Source of the DNA: SZUA-448 sp045627185
GTDB taxonomy: Bacteria; Bacillota; Clostridia; Lachnospirales; Lachnospiraceae
Assembly (NCBI GenBank): GCA_045627185.1
Contig: JAZQNE010000066.1
Coordinates: 1-64,000, forward strand
Reading direction: 5' to 3'
DNA: 64,000 nucleotides
This document shows positions 7,619-17,224 of this stretch, in pieces. Numbering within the stretch: position 1 is the first letter of the stretch; each line of letters starts with the position of its first letter. Position numbers and translations under genes: made by a program. Below the pieces are notes generated by a model. The model saw only the letters and a list, made by a program, of their open reading frames with translations. It did not search any database and was not told the DNA's origin.

Positions 7619-9256
7619 TCAACCCTTATTTTGAGCAGCAACAAGAGCGTCGCCGCCGAACATTTTACGCAGCTTGGGTTTCTCGATTTTTCCGGTAGGA
7701 TTACGCGGGATATCCATAAACACAATCTTGTGCGGACGTTTGTAACGCGGGAGTTTGAGACAGTAATCGTTAACCTCATCCTCTGTGAGCGTGAAGCCTT
7801 CCTTAACCTCAATTGCAGCCAGTGTGGTTTCACCAAGACGTGCGTCCGGAATACCAATAACGGCAACATCCTTTACGGCATTATTTGTACGGATAAAGTC
7901 CTCAATCTGAACAGGATAAATATTCTCACCACCGCTGATAACAACATCCTTCTTACGGTCAACAAGGAAAATGAAGCCGTCGGAATCTTCCATTGCCATA
8001 TCTCCGGTGTAGAGCCAGCCTTCCTCATCAAGAACCTCGGCAGTAGCCTTGGGATCGTTATAATAGCAGTCCATAACGCCTGGTCCCTTAAGTGCAAGTT
8101 CGCCAACATCGCCGGGCTTAACCGGATTACGCTTGTCATCAACAATCTTTGTTTCCCAGCCGTAGCCGGCCTTTCCGATTGCTCCGACCTTATGAATATT
8201 CTCCATTCCAAGGTGTACGGCGCCGGGTCCGATGGACTCGCTCAAGCCGTAGTTTGTATCATAATCATGGTTCGGGAATACAGTCTTCCAGCGGGCAATA
8301 AGGCTCTGCGGAACGGGCTGTGCGCCAATATGCATCAAGCGCCACTGGGAAAGTTCATAATGGTCAAGAACGATGTCCCCGCGCTCGATTGCATCAAGAA
8401 CATCCTGTGCCCACGGAACAAGCAGCCATACAATTGAACAATGTTCGTCAGAAACAGCCTTAATAATTGTCTTGGGTTTGGTACCCTTGAGAAGCACGGA
8501 TTTTGCGCCAACAAGGAAGCTTCCGAACCAGTGCATCTTTGCACCTGTGTGATAAAGCGGCGGGATGCAGAGGAAAATATCGTCATGTGTCTGTTTATGA
8601 TGATTCTGCTCAGTCAGGCAGCTGTGCATAAGCGCACGATGCTTGTGAAGAATAGCCTTCGGGAAGCCTGTTGTGCCTGATGAGAAATATATTGCAGCGT
8701 AATCATCGTCCGTAAGGCCGATTCGCTTGAAGTTACTTGAGCAGTTAGCTGTCAGTGAAACATAGTCCTCAGCAAATGTGGGGCAGTTGTTTCCGACAAA
8801 GAAAAGAAGACGTTTTCTGCTGATTTCTTCAGCAATTTCCTCAACACGGCCAATGAACTCCGGTCCGAAAACAAGAATGTCAACCTCAGCAAGGTCAAGG
8901 CAGTACTTGATTTCATCCGGTGCATAACGGAAATTAAGCGGAACCGCAAGCGCTCCGGTCTTCAGAATACCAAAGTAAATAGGCAGCCACTCAAGGCAGT
9001 TCATAAGCAGAATGGCAACCTTGTCACCCTTCTTTACGCCACGGCTCGTCAAAAGATTTGCAAAGCGGTTTGCCTTTTCGTTAAAGACATTCCATGTGAT
9101 TTCACGTCTGTAATGTGTGAACGGATTAGCCTCAATAAGTTCATATTCCTTCCAGGTTACACGTCTTTTCTCAGTTACTTCCGGGTTGATTTCCACAAGT
9201 GCAACTTCGTCACCGTATAATTCGCAGTTTTTATCAAGGATATCAATAATAGGCAT
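7619..9256 (-). CDS. Acyl-CoA synthetase (ANL superfamily, AMP-forming)
   Basis: 545 residues. Start at 9256 chosen because AGGAGGG lies 4-5 bp upstream; an upstream in-frame ATG has none. Adenylation motifs are visible: SSGTTGFPK (residues 192-200), the YGLSES and GELALKGPGVM blocks, YTGDMA, DRKKDVVISGGENIYP and the C-terminal PRNPTGKIEK with the catalytic Lys. It should activate a carboxylic acid to acyl-AMP and then acyl-CoA in the cytosol. A doubled 'R..TW..' segment occurs at residues 32-55 (RRVTWKEYEL and RREITWNVFNE), as in a Firmicutes subgroup of these ligases. Substrate cannot be read from sequence. It is preceded by an unusual overlapping terminator and promoter (9283-9362). Confidence 0.9.
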   Translation of the reverse strand: MPIIDILDKNCELYGDEVALVEINPEVTEKRRVTWKEYELIEANPFTHYRREITWNVFNEKANRFANLLTSRGVKKGDKVAILLMNCLEWLPIYFGILKTGALAVPLNFRYAPDEIKYCLDLAEVDILVFGPEFIGRVEEIAEEISRKRLLFFVGNNCPTFAEDYVSLTANCSSNFKRIGLTDDDYAAIYFSSGTTGFPKAILHKHRALMHSCLTEQNHHKQTHDDIFLCIPPLYHTGAKMHWFGSFLVGAKSVLLKGTKPKTIIKAVSDEHCSIVWLLVPWAQDVLDAIERGDIVLDHYELSQWRLMHIGAQPVPQSLIARWKTVFPNHDYDTNYGLSESIGPGAVHLGMENIHKVGAIGKAGYGWETKIVDDKRNPVKPGDVGELALKGPGVMDCYYNDPKATAEVLDEEGWLYTGDMAMEDSDGFIFLVDRKKDVVISGGENIYPVQIEDFIRTNNAVKDVAVIGIPDARLGETTLAAIEVKEGFTLTEDEVNDYCLKLPRYKRPHKIVFMDIPRNPTGKIEKPKLRKMFGGDALVAAQNKG

Positions 9257-9282
9257 AATTCCCTCCTGCCGGGGCAAAAAAA

Positions 9283-9334
9283 TATGGGAGCCGCCGGACA
9301 ATTTTAAAATTGCCGATTAATTTCAGCTCCCATA
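9283..9334 (-). terminator. Terminator-like hairpin overlapping the acyl-CoA synthetase promoter
   Basis: Outer arms 9283-9291 and 9326-9334 (TATGGGAGC / GCTCCCATA) enclose an inner 14-bp perfect palindrome (9299-9312) flanked by CGG/CCG. On the minus strand seven T residues follow directly. The unit sits between the lipoprotein gene stop (9417) and the synthetase ribosome binding site. Confidence 0.65.
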
Positions 9335-9362
9335 CTATATCACGTTAAAGCGAAAAAGTAAA
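9334..9362 (-). promoter_or_regulatory. Promoter of the acyl-CoA synthetase gene
   Basis: Minus strand -35 TTTACT (9357-9362), 17-bp spacer, -10 TATAGT (9334-9339). The expected start near 9327 falls inside the 5' arm of the hairpin at 9283-9334. Confidence 0.55.
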
Positions 9363-9416
9363 GTAAAATTTATTAAGTGTTTTTACTAAATAAATTATCC
9401 GTAATTTTTGGAGCAA

Positions 9417-10253
9417 TTACTCCACATGATCTGCCAGTGCAAAGCGAACCGTGAGCTTGTTTTCCTCGCGTGTAACGTAGCATTCCATCTGCTTTCCGGC
9501 AGTCTTTGACTCATCAATTGCCATGAAGAACATGTACTTAACGTATTTACCGTTTGTTTCATCATAGTAATCGCTTGCAGAAAGAGCAAGATCTCTTACG
9601 TAGTCTTCAAGTTCGGTTTCAGCTTCATTGCAGGTGGCTGTAAAGGTATCAGGGTCATAACTCCAGCTGTACTTCTTTGAAAGACCTGCAAGAAGGCCGC
9701 TTGCATCAAAAACAGCGCTGCCAAAGTTTTCGCCAAAAGCAGTCTTAAGCTGGTAATAAGGCCATCTGTCAGCCTCAAGTTCTTCACTTACAACCGTGAT
9801 GATGTAAGACTCCTCCGCACCCATGACAGATACGGAAAACTTCTTTGAACCAACCACCTTAAATGCAGAGTTGCTGATGAGACCCAGTGAGCGGACAAAG
9901 CCCTGCTCAGCAAGTGCCTCAAGCCACTTTGTGAGATCTTCCTTCTCAATATGGGTGGTGTAAATGTAAATCGTACCATCCAGAAGCTTCTCATAAGAAG
10001 GATTCGTTGTCTTAAGTTCGGGAACAGTCGCATTTACAGATGCTGCCATAGATGCAATTATATCTGCGGGCCAGCCTTCTCCATCGCCATCATCCTTTTT
10101 TCCTGCGGAGGTGGGCTTTTTATCATCCTCATTTGAGCTGTTGTTCTGCCCTGTCTGGGAATTGTTTCCCGAAGGTTTTGTATTGTCTTTTCCGCATGCT
10201 GCAAGCGAAAGAACCATTACGAAAGTAAGTAAAAATACAATTATTTTTTTCAT
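9417..10253 (-). CDS. Lipoprotein of unknown function
   Basis: 278 residues from the ATG at 10253 (AGGAG 8 bp upstream). The signal peptide ends in the lipobox LAAC, giving a lipidated Cys near residue 20, followed by a Ser/Asn/Asp/Lys linker to about residue 58. The remaining 220 residues look like a globular alpha/beta domain with YYQLKTAFGENFGSAVF and ETNGKYVKYMFFMAID blocks; I do not recognise the family. It lies 69 bp downstream of the giant vWA lipoprotein gene with no terminator between, so the two are probably co-transcribed and may act together outside the membrane. Confidence 0.8.
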   Translation of the reverse strand: MKKIIVFLLTFVMVLSLAACGKDNTKPSGNNSQTGQNNSSNEDDKKPTSAGKKDDGDGEGWPADIIASMAASVNATVPELKTTNPSYEKLLDGTIYIYTTHIEKEDLTKWLEALAEQGFVRSLGLISNSAFKVVGSKKFSVSVMGAEESYIITVVSEELEADRWPYYQLKTAFGENFGSAVFDASGLLAGLSKKYSWSYDPDTFTATCNEAETELEDYVRDLALSASDYYDETNGKYVKYMFFMAIDESKTAGKQMECYVTREENKLTVRFALADHVE

Positions 10254-10322
10254 TTTCAAATCTCCTGTCATTTTATTTAAGCATTTTCAGCAATTGTGTT
10301 TCTGACTGCCGGTCCGGGAGGA

Positions 10323-13300
10323 TTAAAATCCCCAGTCCAGCTGTTCACCGAAATACATCTTCATTGCGGCTTCGAAACCATCGCAGAAATCAGGTTCCTT
10401 GCCAAGACCCGAAGGATCGTTTTCGCGGAATGCATGATACCATTTCATAATATCCGCACCAACCGCACTATTGATTCCATCATCAATTTGGCCGCCAATT
10501 TTACCATCAAGATACTTGCCGGGATCTTCCGCTGCCGACTGAATATCCGATATTGCCCCGCGGAACGCCCTGAGGTTGTCAAGTGTGTAGCCCATAAGCG
10601 CACGTGCGGATTTCATAACATACTCGTAATTGTCCGATTCGAGGGCATAAGCCGCAACTGAAACATTAGCGCAGGCAACACCTATAAAAGCGCCAACCGT
10701 AAACTCTGCCAATCCCTTGGGCGTGAGGCCTACGATGTAAGCTGCCATGCCACGTTCACCGGTATCAAATACGGAAATGGTCTCCATGGAGTTAGTGTTA
10801 ATTTCAAGCCATACCCATCTGTCTTTTCCGTTAATTTTTCCGGGTGCTGTAGCTGTAACAAATGCAATGTCGCCGGGTGCCTTTTCAAGGCGCTCAAGCA
10901 GATAAGGTGCAGCACCAAGTTCTCTGAACAGTTCAAGGGCTTTCATACGTTCGTCTTCATTTGCGTCAATGTTGATAATTGCTGCATCGGAAGGAAGTGT
11001 TGCCCAAACATCAATGTAGGATACACCATTCGCAAACGCATCACGTTCGCCCTGTGATGCCATCATGGAAACAACCAGCGTGTACGAATCAAGAAGTTCT
11101 CCGTGGCCCTTTCCTTCTTCTGCGGTTTCCTTCAGCAGAATAATGTCACGTGAGATATTTGTAAGGTCAAATGAACAGATTGCATTGTCTCCGTCTGCCT
11201 TAAGCGTTGCGCAAAGTACATTCAGCTTTCTCATATCCGGAATGCTGATTACGCCAAGGTGGTTGGCTGCTTCTGCATTGTATTCGGTCAGCTGTCTCTG
11301 CATCTTTGCTATAGCCGCATGAGTTGTCCAGCGGCAGATGCCGTAATTTGTCTTTTCAGTATTTTCAAAGGCCTTAACACTCTCATTTACAGCCTTTTCG
11401 TAAGCCTTGGCTGCTTCAGTGGTAAGTTCGGGAAGGTTAACACCAAGACTCATAAATACGTCAAGCAGGTCATCATCCTCTTCAAGCAGATACGTATGAA
11501 TTACGCTGTCGCCCCAGCCCGTAATCTCAACTTCAATTCTGTCAAACTTGTAATCAGCGGTGCTAACCCATCTTTCACCACTCTTTAAGAGACCTTCGGC
11601 CGTATCCGCAACAGCGGTAATCTTTTCATGTACGCCGTCGCTATCCTTACCAAGGGAAATAAAGCTTACATCTATAGGGTTCTTTCCGATTTCGCGCAGA
11701 TTAAAGGTTTCATCAAGAAGAACTACATCCTCATAATAGCTGATTTCACCATCACCGCCGCCAAAGATATCGGCAAACTGCGTAAGAAGAAGGTTCTGTG
11801 CTGCCATGCAGGCATTACCGGTAAGGTCGCCGTATGCACGAACAATAATCCTTCCCTCTTTTGCAGTGGGCAGATAAGGCTTTTCATAGTTAAGTGCAGC
11901 AAGGCCCGAAAGGTCTTCCATGTAGTGACGGAAGGCAGGAACATAAAGCCTTGAATTGCCTTTTTCGTCAGTATAGTTTATTCCGTAAACCCAGTAGTTT
12001 TTGATTTCATCAGGTTCAACGCCGCAGAAACGTGCAAGATTTTCCTTACCTGCTTCTGTAAGATCAAGCCGTTTTGCGGTAGTTTTATAACCGATTTTCA
12101 TAAACAGATAGTTTGCAAGGTTATAGAAATCAGAATCAAAGCCGTAGCCCTGTGTTATAACAGCCTCAGGGGAATATATGGAATCCATATCACCCGGCAG
12201 CCATACAAGCGACTGTAACAGCTTGTAGACATCATTAAGAGACTTAACCGATTCAATTACCTGTGTTCCGTAAATTGTGAGGTAAGGAGCTTCAATGTGA
12301 TTACCAATGATTTCATCATCCGTAAGGCCTACTTTTTCTGTTGTACCGCTTGCAGGATGTGTTGCCCTGTAAGCTGCTACTGCAACGTCAATCCTTCTGT
12401 TAAGCTCTTCCTGTGCATTGCTGTCATATTCACAGCGTGCCTTCTTTGTAAGCAAAGGGCTGTCTCCAAAATATTTATCACTGATTTTAAGTGAAAGATC
12501 GGGCAGACATTCTGACGTAAGCCTCCAGTCAGACTTGTGCTCATCATCCGGAACATCGAATATCAGAACGCCTCTGCGACTCTGTCCGTCATATGCACCC
12601 CAGTCAGCGTCTTCCATGCTTGCGCCGAAAACAAGCTCTCTGGTTGCATCAAGATTTGCCATTTTAATTCCGGCAGGTTCCATAAGTCTGCTCATATCGC
12701 CAAAATTACCAAGGCCCTTACGTTCCATGGCATTAATCATGGTACCGCCGTTGCCCGAACCGGAAATATCGTTTACATCTGCATATTCGTCTGTATTTCT
12801 GAACAGATAAAGCATGGTGTCAAAGCCGCCGGTGCCCTCTCCGTCCTCTTTATCAATAACAGTGAAGTCAAGAATTACACGTTCTTTATTATCATTCAGG
12901 TATGCAAACTTATTAATTACAAGGGTAAAATATTCATGTTCAAAGCGAACATTATCGCTTCCGCCTGTCCAGGCTTTACCCGAATTAACAGCCATTTCAA
13001 AGCTTCCGCCCTTGATTTCTCCCCAAAGAGTTGCCTTACATTCAAGCATCTGCAAAGGAAGTACGAATGGCAGACGAACCTTTGTAACCGACCCGGGTGC
13101 AAACTTTGTACCGCCTGTAAAACCGAGCGGAAGGTTATAAACGATGTCGCTCATCCTGGTAAGCAGGTAGCCGCTGTCTGTCTGAATGCTGTAATAAAAT
13201 CTTTCGACCGGATTAATATCAAGCAGTGCCTGAACCTTTGATTCAAATTCCATTTCGAGTACACGGAAGGTTTCATAGGTTGCACGGTCGCTGAGATATT

Positions 13301-16300
13301 CCTCAGATATGGTTGCACCTGCGATTTCTCTTGTATCTTCGCAGCCGGTAAGCTTAAGATTAAAGCTTTCGGCAATGTTTGCAGGAGCTTCGGTAGGCAG
13401 ATTTGTTATGTTCATCAGAGAATCCGGAAGCGCTCCGACAAGCGGAATTTCCAGATGTCCGTAACTTGTATCATAGCAGTGAATTGAAAGCTGGTCCCAT
13501 GTGTTTTCTTCTTCAACAAGGAAAATAAGAATACCGCTTATCGATTCGCCAATTTCAAGCTTGTTGCCCTTTGCATCCTTGAGTTCATTTACCTGAACGG
13601 AGTTTTCTCCGGGGATTGCAAACGGTGTTTCCGCAAGCCAGGTTGCCTCTGATGCGGGCATCATTCTTCCGTTGTTCAGGGATACATAGAAATGGTTGAA
13701 AATATTAGGAATCTGATATCCTTCTTCCTTTGCCGATGTATCCTTTTTGTGGAAGGTAAGTGTTACATTAAGAGCAAGAAATTCAAGATATTTTACTTCC
13801 ACGCCCTTAAACTTAGGCATAATATATGCTTCAGAAACGGTAAGGTCCGCAAACTGATTGGATGTCTTCGCGTCCGTGAAGGTAATTCTGCTGTCAATAA
13901 CCGTTTCTTCTTTTGTGTCGGAACCGTAAAGAAGAGCTGATGTTTCACCGCTGTAGGTGATGTAATCGCCTGCAATCTTCTTTGAAACAACGCCCGGAGT
14001 CTTAACTTCACCCTGCTGTTTCTTAATTACAAGATCCTCAGCCATGTGGCTTGTTGCATAATCTACAGTGCTGCCGTCCTCAGCCTTGCATGAAAGAGCG
14101 GCATAAATGCTTACACCCTTTTCTGTTGCAATGGGCTGGTCAATTTTTGCAAGGAGTTCATTAAGTTTTGTCTCTATTTCTTCTACGGTTGTGCCAATAA
14201 TGTAATCTCCGCCGGCCTTTTCAGCGGCATACTTAAATACTTCATCGTAGGAAGCAGCATATTCCGCACCGCCAAGTCCTGCGAAAAGCACACGGATTCC
14301 GGCCTTCTTAATCTTGTCGAGGATTTTATCAAATTCCTGCTGCTGCGCGCCCGAGCCGTCATCAGAAACCTGAAGTGCCGCATCAGTGAAGAATACAAGA
14401 ACCTTCTTGGAGGAGCTGACATTTCTGAGGGAGTTGTATGATATTTCAAGTGCTTTCTGAATAGGTGTTCCGCCTTCTACCTTCTCCTTTGAAAGTGCCT
14501 TTAACAGGTCTGCCTTATCACGTGTCAGAACCTGTCGCGTTCTGATCAGGGTATCTCCCATGTACCAGCTTGTAAACGATGCAAACTGCCCGATTGTTGT
14601 GTCCGGAAGGTTCAGAATAAAGTCATGGAACAGTGAACGGACTCTTTCAAGACGAATATCAACATCTCCTTCCTCCTCCTCAGGAAGAAGATTCATGGAT
14701 CTTGATACGTCCATCATGATGGATACAACAGGAACATCGCTTGCCTGATTTTCAGTAATTACCGGACGTTTGTATGTAACGGTAAACTGATTGCCAAATT
14801 TCGAGCGAACCTGTGCAAATGCACCGTCAAGCGCTTTGTCATCGGCAACGTAATAGTACTGGCCGCCGCGGCTTGCTTCTGCCATATTCGTCATAATCTC
14901 GGCAATGTGCTTTGAGCCAAAGCCCATAGAAAGCACTGTTACACTCGATGCCTCAATTTTATCGTAAAGCTCTTCCTTGCTCATTACACTGCCCTGTGAA
15001 GGGTTGTAATCTTCAGGCTCACGGTTATCAATACCATCGGTAAATGCGATAACATAAGCATTTTTCTTTCCTTCAAGCCTGTCAATTGCAAGTGAAACGG
15101 CATCATAAAGCTTTGTATAACCGCTTGCCGTCATGGATTTAAGTGCAGTTATAGCTTCAGTCTTTGTATTTCCTTTATGTTCTGTGAGTTTTCCCTTGAA
15201 CTCAATAATTGAAATATTGGTATTATCAGGCAGTGACTCAACAAATTTAACAGCAGATTCAATAACCTTTGCGATGCTGCCCTTGATGGAGCCCGATGTA
15301 TCAACGCACATGATTACATTGGTTCCGGCTGCCTGACGGTCAATGCTTATTACCTCGCCCTGTACACCGTTTTCGGTAATTGTAAAGTCTTTATTTTCAG
15401 GGAACAGGTCACGCTCTTCCGGGTCATGAACAAGGATTCCCAGAGTAACCGTATCCCCGTTGTCAACAACATACCGGATGTCCATATTTCCTACTTCGAC
15501 ATCATTGGAACGTCCGATCTGAAGAAGGTCAGAAGCATAAGTCTTTGTTTCGGCAGGAAGTGTAACTTCAGTGATTTTGCCCGAAGAAACGGGAACATTC
15601 TGAATGTAGTACTCGAAATCGGAAACCGCATGGTTGCCTATTTCAAGCTCATAATATCCGGCAGGAGCAACAAAGCAATAATTGCCCTGATCATCCTGAT
15701 ATCCGCCCTCAAGGCTTCTCGTTTCAGCATTAGCCACACGTATATATGCTTCCGTAGTACATTTAGCACCAAAGTCCGCACCGGCACCAATGATTTTTAC
15801 AAGGCCGGGCTGCTCTCCGATAGTGATTTCCTGGCGTGTTCCAATCTCCTGAAGAGAAATATAGGCATTATAATTTCCCTTATAATATTCATTGTTTATT
15901 TCCCAGAAAACCCATTCCGGTTCTGCAGCAATGTTGTCCAAAACAATCTTTTCGCCTGTTCTCGGACCCAGTCTCCAGCCATAGCTCTCGAAGGAATGTG
16001 AAACACTGTAATCATACTCACCCTGTCTGAAGGCAGCATTATACTCGACACCAAAGCCGTCATAAATGTCATCGGAGGTGCCTTCAAATCTGAGTGCTGC
16101 ACCCTGCTGCTTTCCGGGTGTTTTTCTTGTACAGAATACAAACTTGTTCTCATAGTACTGAAGCGAATCATCCGAAAGCTTTATTTCAGAACCGACAGTC
16201 AGGAGCGGCACTGCCATTTCAACAATTCTTATTTCATAGCCCTGAAGAATTTCGCATGAAACAAACCATGCTACGCTTTTGCTGTCTATATACGTAAAAA

Positions 16301-16940
16301 TCGCATAATTTGAGTCAGTGTTATATATATAATCTGCGCCCAGTTCCTTTGCCTTATAAAGAAGCCAGTTTTTTGTTATGGTCATATCCTGGGTGCACAG
16401 ATCGAACCTTAGTCCATCAACTCTCAATTCGCACGGAGTATAACCGTCTTCCGCATAATACTCGAAAGTAAAGGAGCTATAGTAATCGTTAACATTAAAG
16501 TAATTATACAGGCTCCTGTCACCAAGCGGGTTGAAGGCGGGCATGTTTGCAAGTTCTTCATCGCTCCAGCCCGTCACTTCACCTGTTGTGGGGATTTCAA
16601 AATCAACACCGGGAGTTCCTATGCCGTCTGCAGGAACTTTCTTTGTACCGGTAAGCTCAAAGTTACCGGTTTTACTACCGCTGCCATTCGTATTTATTAT
16701 TCCGGGGCCACCTGTAGGGTTTGCGGGAGTGCCCGTAACCGGAGTTCCGGAAATATCACCCGAAGGTGTGCCTGAAATATTTCCCGAAGGCGTACCCGAA
16801 ATGTCGGAAGGTGTGCCTGTGACATTACCGGACGGTTCGGGAGTCGGGGTTTTTTTCTTCTTGTTACCACAGCCGGAAAATGCTGCTGCAACCATGCTGA
16901 CAACAAGAATCAGTGAAATCAGTTTTTTGAAGTTCTTCAT
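10323..16940 (-). CDS. Giant lipoprotein with two von Willebrand factor A domains
   Basis: About 2205 residues from the ATG at 16940 (GGGAGGAAG just upstream). The lipobox FSGC puts the lipid on Cys24, followed by a Thr/Pro/Gly stalk with SGTP repeats. First vWA domain about residues 541-715 with a complete MIDAS start (D547-T-S-G-S551) and FTDGIDN; second about 738-925 with D744-V-S-R-S748 and FFTDAAL. The roughly 540 residues before and 1250 after have no family I recognise; the tail contains long alternating strand/helix sequence without repeats. vWA domains bind protein ligands through a metal ion. Exposed location, size and two MIDAS sites suggest substrate, partner or surface adhesion. 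Possibly co-transcribed with the lipoprotein at 9417-10253. Confidence 0.85.
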   Translation of the reverse strand: MKNFKKLISLILVVSMVAAAFSGCGNKKKKTPTPEPSGNVTGTPSDISGTPSGNISGTPSGDISGTPVTGTPANPTGGPGIINTNGSGSKTGNFELTGTKKVPADGIGTPGVDFEIPTTGEVTGWSDEELANMPAFNPLGDRSLYNYFNVNDYYSSFTFEYYAEDGYTPCELRVDGLRFDLCTQDMTITKNWLLYKAKELGADYIYNTDSNYAIFTYIDSKSVAWFVSCEILQGYEIRIVEMAVPLLTVGSEIKLSDDSLQYYENKFVFCTRKTPGKQQGAALRFEGTSDDIYDGFGVEYNAAFRQGEYDYSVSHSFESYGWRLGPRTGEKIVLDNIAAEPEWVFWEINNEYYKGNYNAYISLQEIGTRQEITIGEQPGLVKIIGAGADFGAKCTTEAYIRVANAETRSLEGGYQDDQGNYCFVAPAGYYELEIGNHAVSDFEYYIQNVPVSSGKITEVTLPAETKTYASDLLQIGRSNDVEVGNMDIRYVVDNGDTVTLGILVHDPEERDLFPENKDFTITENGVQGEVISIDRQAAGTNVIMCVDTSGSIKGSIAKVIESAVKFVESLPDNTNISIIEFKGKLTEHKGNTKTEAITALKSMTASGYTKLYDAVSLAIDRLEGKKNAYVIAFTDGIDNREPEDYNPSQGSVMSKEELYDKIEASSVTVLSMGFGSKHIAEIMTNMAEASRGGQYYYVADDKALDGAFAQVRSKFGNQFTVTYKRPVITENQASDVPVVSIMMDVSRSMNLLPEEEEGDVDIRLERVRSLFHDFILNLPDTTIGQFASFTSWYMGDTLIRTRQVLTRDKADLLKALSKEKVEGGTPIQKALEISYNSLRNVSSSKKVLVFFTDAALQVSDDGSGAQQQEFDKILDKIKKAGIRVLFAGLGGAEYAASYDEVFKYAAEKAGGDYIIGTTVEEIETKLNELLAKIDQPIATEKGVSIYAALSCKAEDGSTVDYATSHMAEDLVIKKQQGEVKTPGVVSKKIAGDYITYSGETSALLYGSDTKEETVIDSRITFTDAKTSNQFADLTVSEAYIMPKFKGVEVKYLEFLALNVTLTFHKKDTSAKEEGYQIPNIFNHFYVSLNNGRMMPASEATWLAETPFAIPGENSVQVNELKDAKGNKLEIGESISGILIFLVEEENTWDQLSIHCYDTSYGHLEIPLVGALPDSLMNITNLPTEAPANIAESFNLKLTGCEDTREIAGATISEEYLSDRATYETFRVLEMEFESKVQALLDINPVERFYYSIQTDSGYLLTRMSDIVYNLPLGFTGGTKFAPGSVTKVRLPFVLPLQMLECKATLWGEIKGGSFEMAVNSGKAWTGGSDNVRFEHEYFTLVINKFAYLNDNKERVILDFTVIDKEDGEGTGGFDTMLYLFRNTDEYADVNDISGSGNGGTMINAMERKGLGNFGDMSRLMEPAGIKMANLDATRELVFGASMEDADWGAYDGQSRRGVLIFDVPDDEHKSDWRLTSECLPDLSLKISDKYFGDSPLLTKKARCEYDSNAQEELNRRIDVAVAAYRATHPASGTTEKVGLTDDEIIGNHIEAPYLTIYGTQVIESVKSLNDVYKLLQSLVWLPGDMDSIYSPEAVITQGYGFDSDFYNLANYLFMKIGYKTTAKRLDLTEAGKENLARFCGVEPDEIKNYWVYGINYTDEKGNSRLYVPAFRHYMEDLSGLAALNYEKPYLPTAKEGRIIVRAYGDLTGNACMAAQNLLLTQFADIFGGGDGEISYYEDVVLLDETFNLREIGKNPIDVSFISLGKDSDGVHEKITAVADTAEGLLKSGERWVSTADYKFDRIEVEITGWGDSVIHTYLLEEDDDLLDVFMSLGVNLPELTTEAAKAYEKAVNESVKAFENTEKTNYGICRWTTHAAIAKMQRQLTEYNAEAANHLGVISIPDMRKLNVLCATLKADGDNAICSFDLTNISRDIILLKETAEEGKGHGELLDSYTLVVSMMASQGERDAFANGVSYIDVWATLPSDAAIINIDANEDERMKALELFRELGAAPYLLERLEKAPGDIAFVTATAPGKINGKDRWVWLEINTNSMETISVFDTGERGMAAYIVGLTPKGLAEFTVGAFIGVACANVSVAAYALESDNYEYVMKSARALMGYTLDNLRAFRGAISDIQSAAEDPGKYLDGKIGGQIDDGINSAVGADIMKWYHAFRENDPSGLGKEPDFCDGFEAAMKMYFGEQLDWGF

Positions 16941-16978
16941 TTCTTCCTCCCAAAACAAGTGAATTACTTATAGCATTC

Positions 16979-16996
16979 AGCATGAATTTACATGCT
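16979..16996. promoter_or_regulatory. Inverted repeat in the leader of the vWA lipoprotein gene
   Basis: AGCATG and CATGCT arms separated by 6 bp, about 40 bp before the start codon. It could be an operator or leader hairpin; no clear -35 box was found for this gene. Confidence 0.3.
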
Positions 16997-17103
16997 ATCA
17001 CATTGTAAATCATACCATATTTTCGAATAAATTACACCTAGACTTTTGGGTAGGGTGGACAAATGCAGTAACTATGGGGGTTCCCGGAGCCAAAAAACTT
17101 GGA

Positions 17104-17131
17104 TTGACTATCACGGGATTTCGTGTATAAT
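17104..17131 (+). promoter_or_regulatory. Promoter of the pectate lyase gene
   Basis: -35 TTGACT (17104-17109), 16-bp spacer, consensus -10 TATAAT (17126-17131), about 95 bp before the start codon. Confidence 0.8.
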
Positions 17132-17147
17132 AAACACATAAGCGTCA

Positions 17148-17161
17148 TGTAAGCGCTTACA
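17148..17161. promoter_or_regulatory. Catabolite-responsive element (cre) or LacI-family operator
   Basis: TGTAAGCGCTTACA is a perfect 14-bp palindrome matching the CcpA cre pattern TGWAANCGNTNWCA at every position. It lies roughly 10-24 bp downstream of the predicted transcription start, where binding would block transcription. Pectin use in Firmicutes is commonly under CcpA or a LacI-family repressor. Confidence 0.75.
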
Positions 17162-17224
17162 TTCCGTTTTGTGTTTTTGTTTTTGGGGCTCATAAATTTA
17201 TTTGGTTTACTTATTGGGGAAAAA

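Noticed and set aside
7631..8437. 268-codon plus-strand frame opposite the acyl-CoA synthetase
   Set aside because: Shadow of a well-supported gene; no family resemblance or ribosome binding site.
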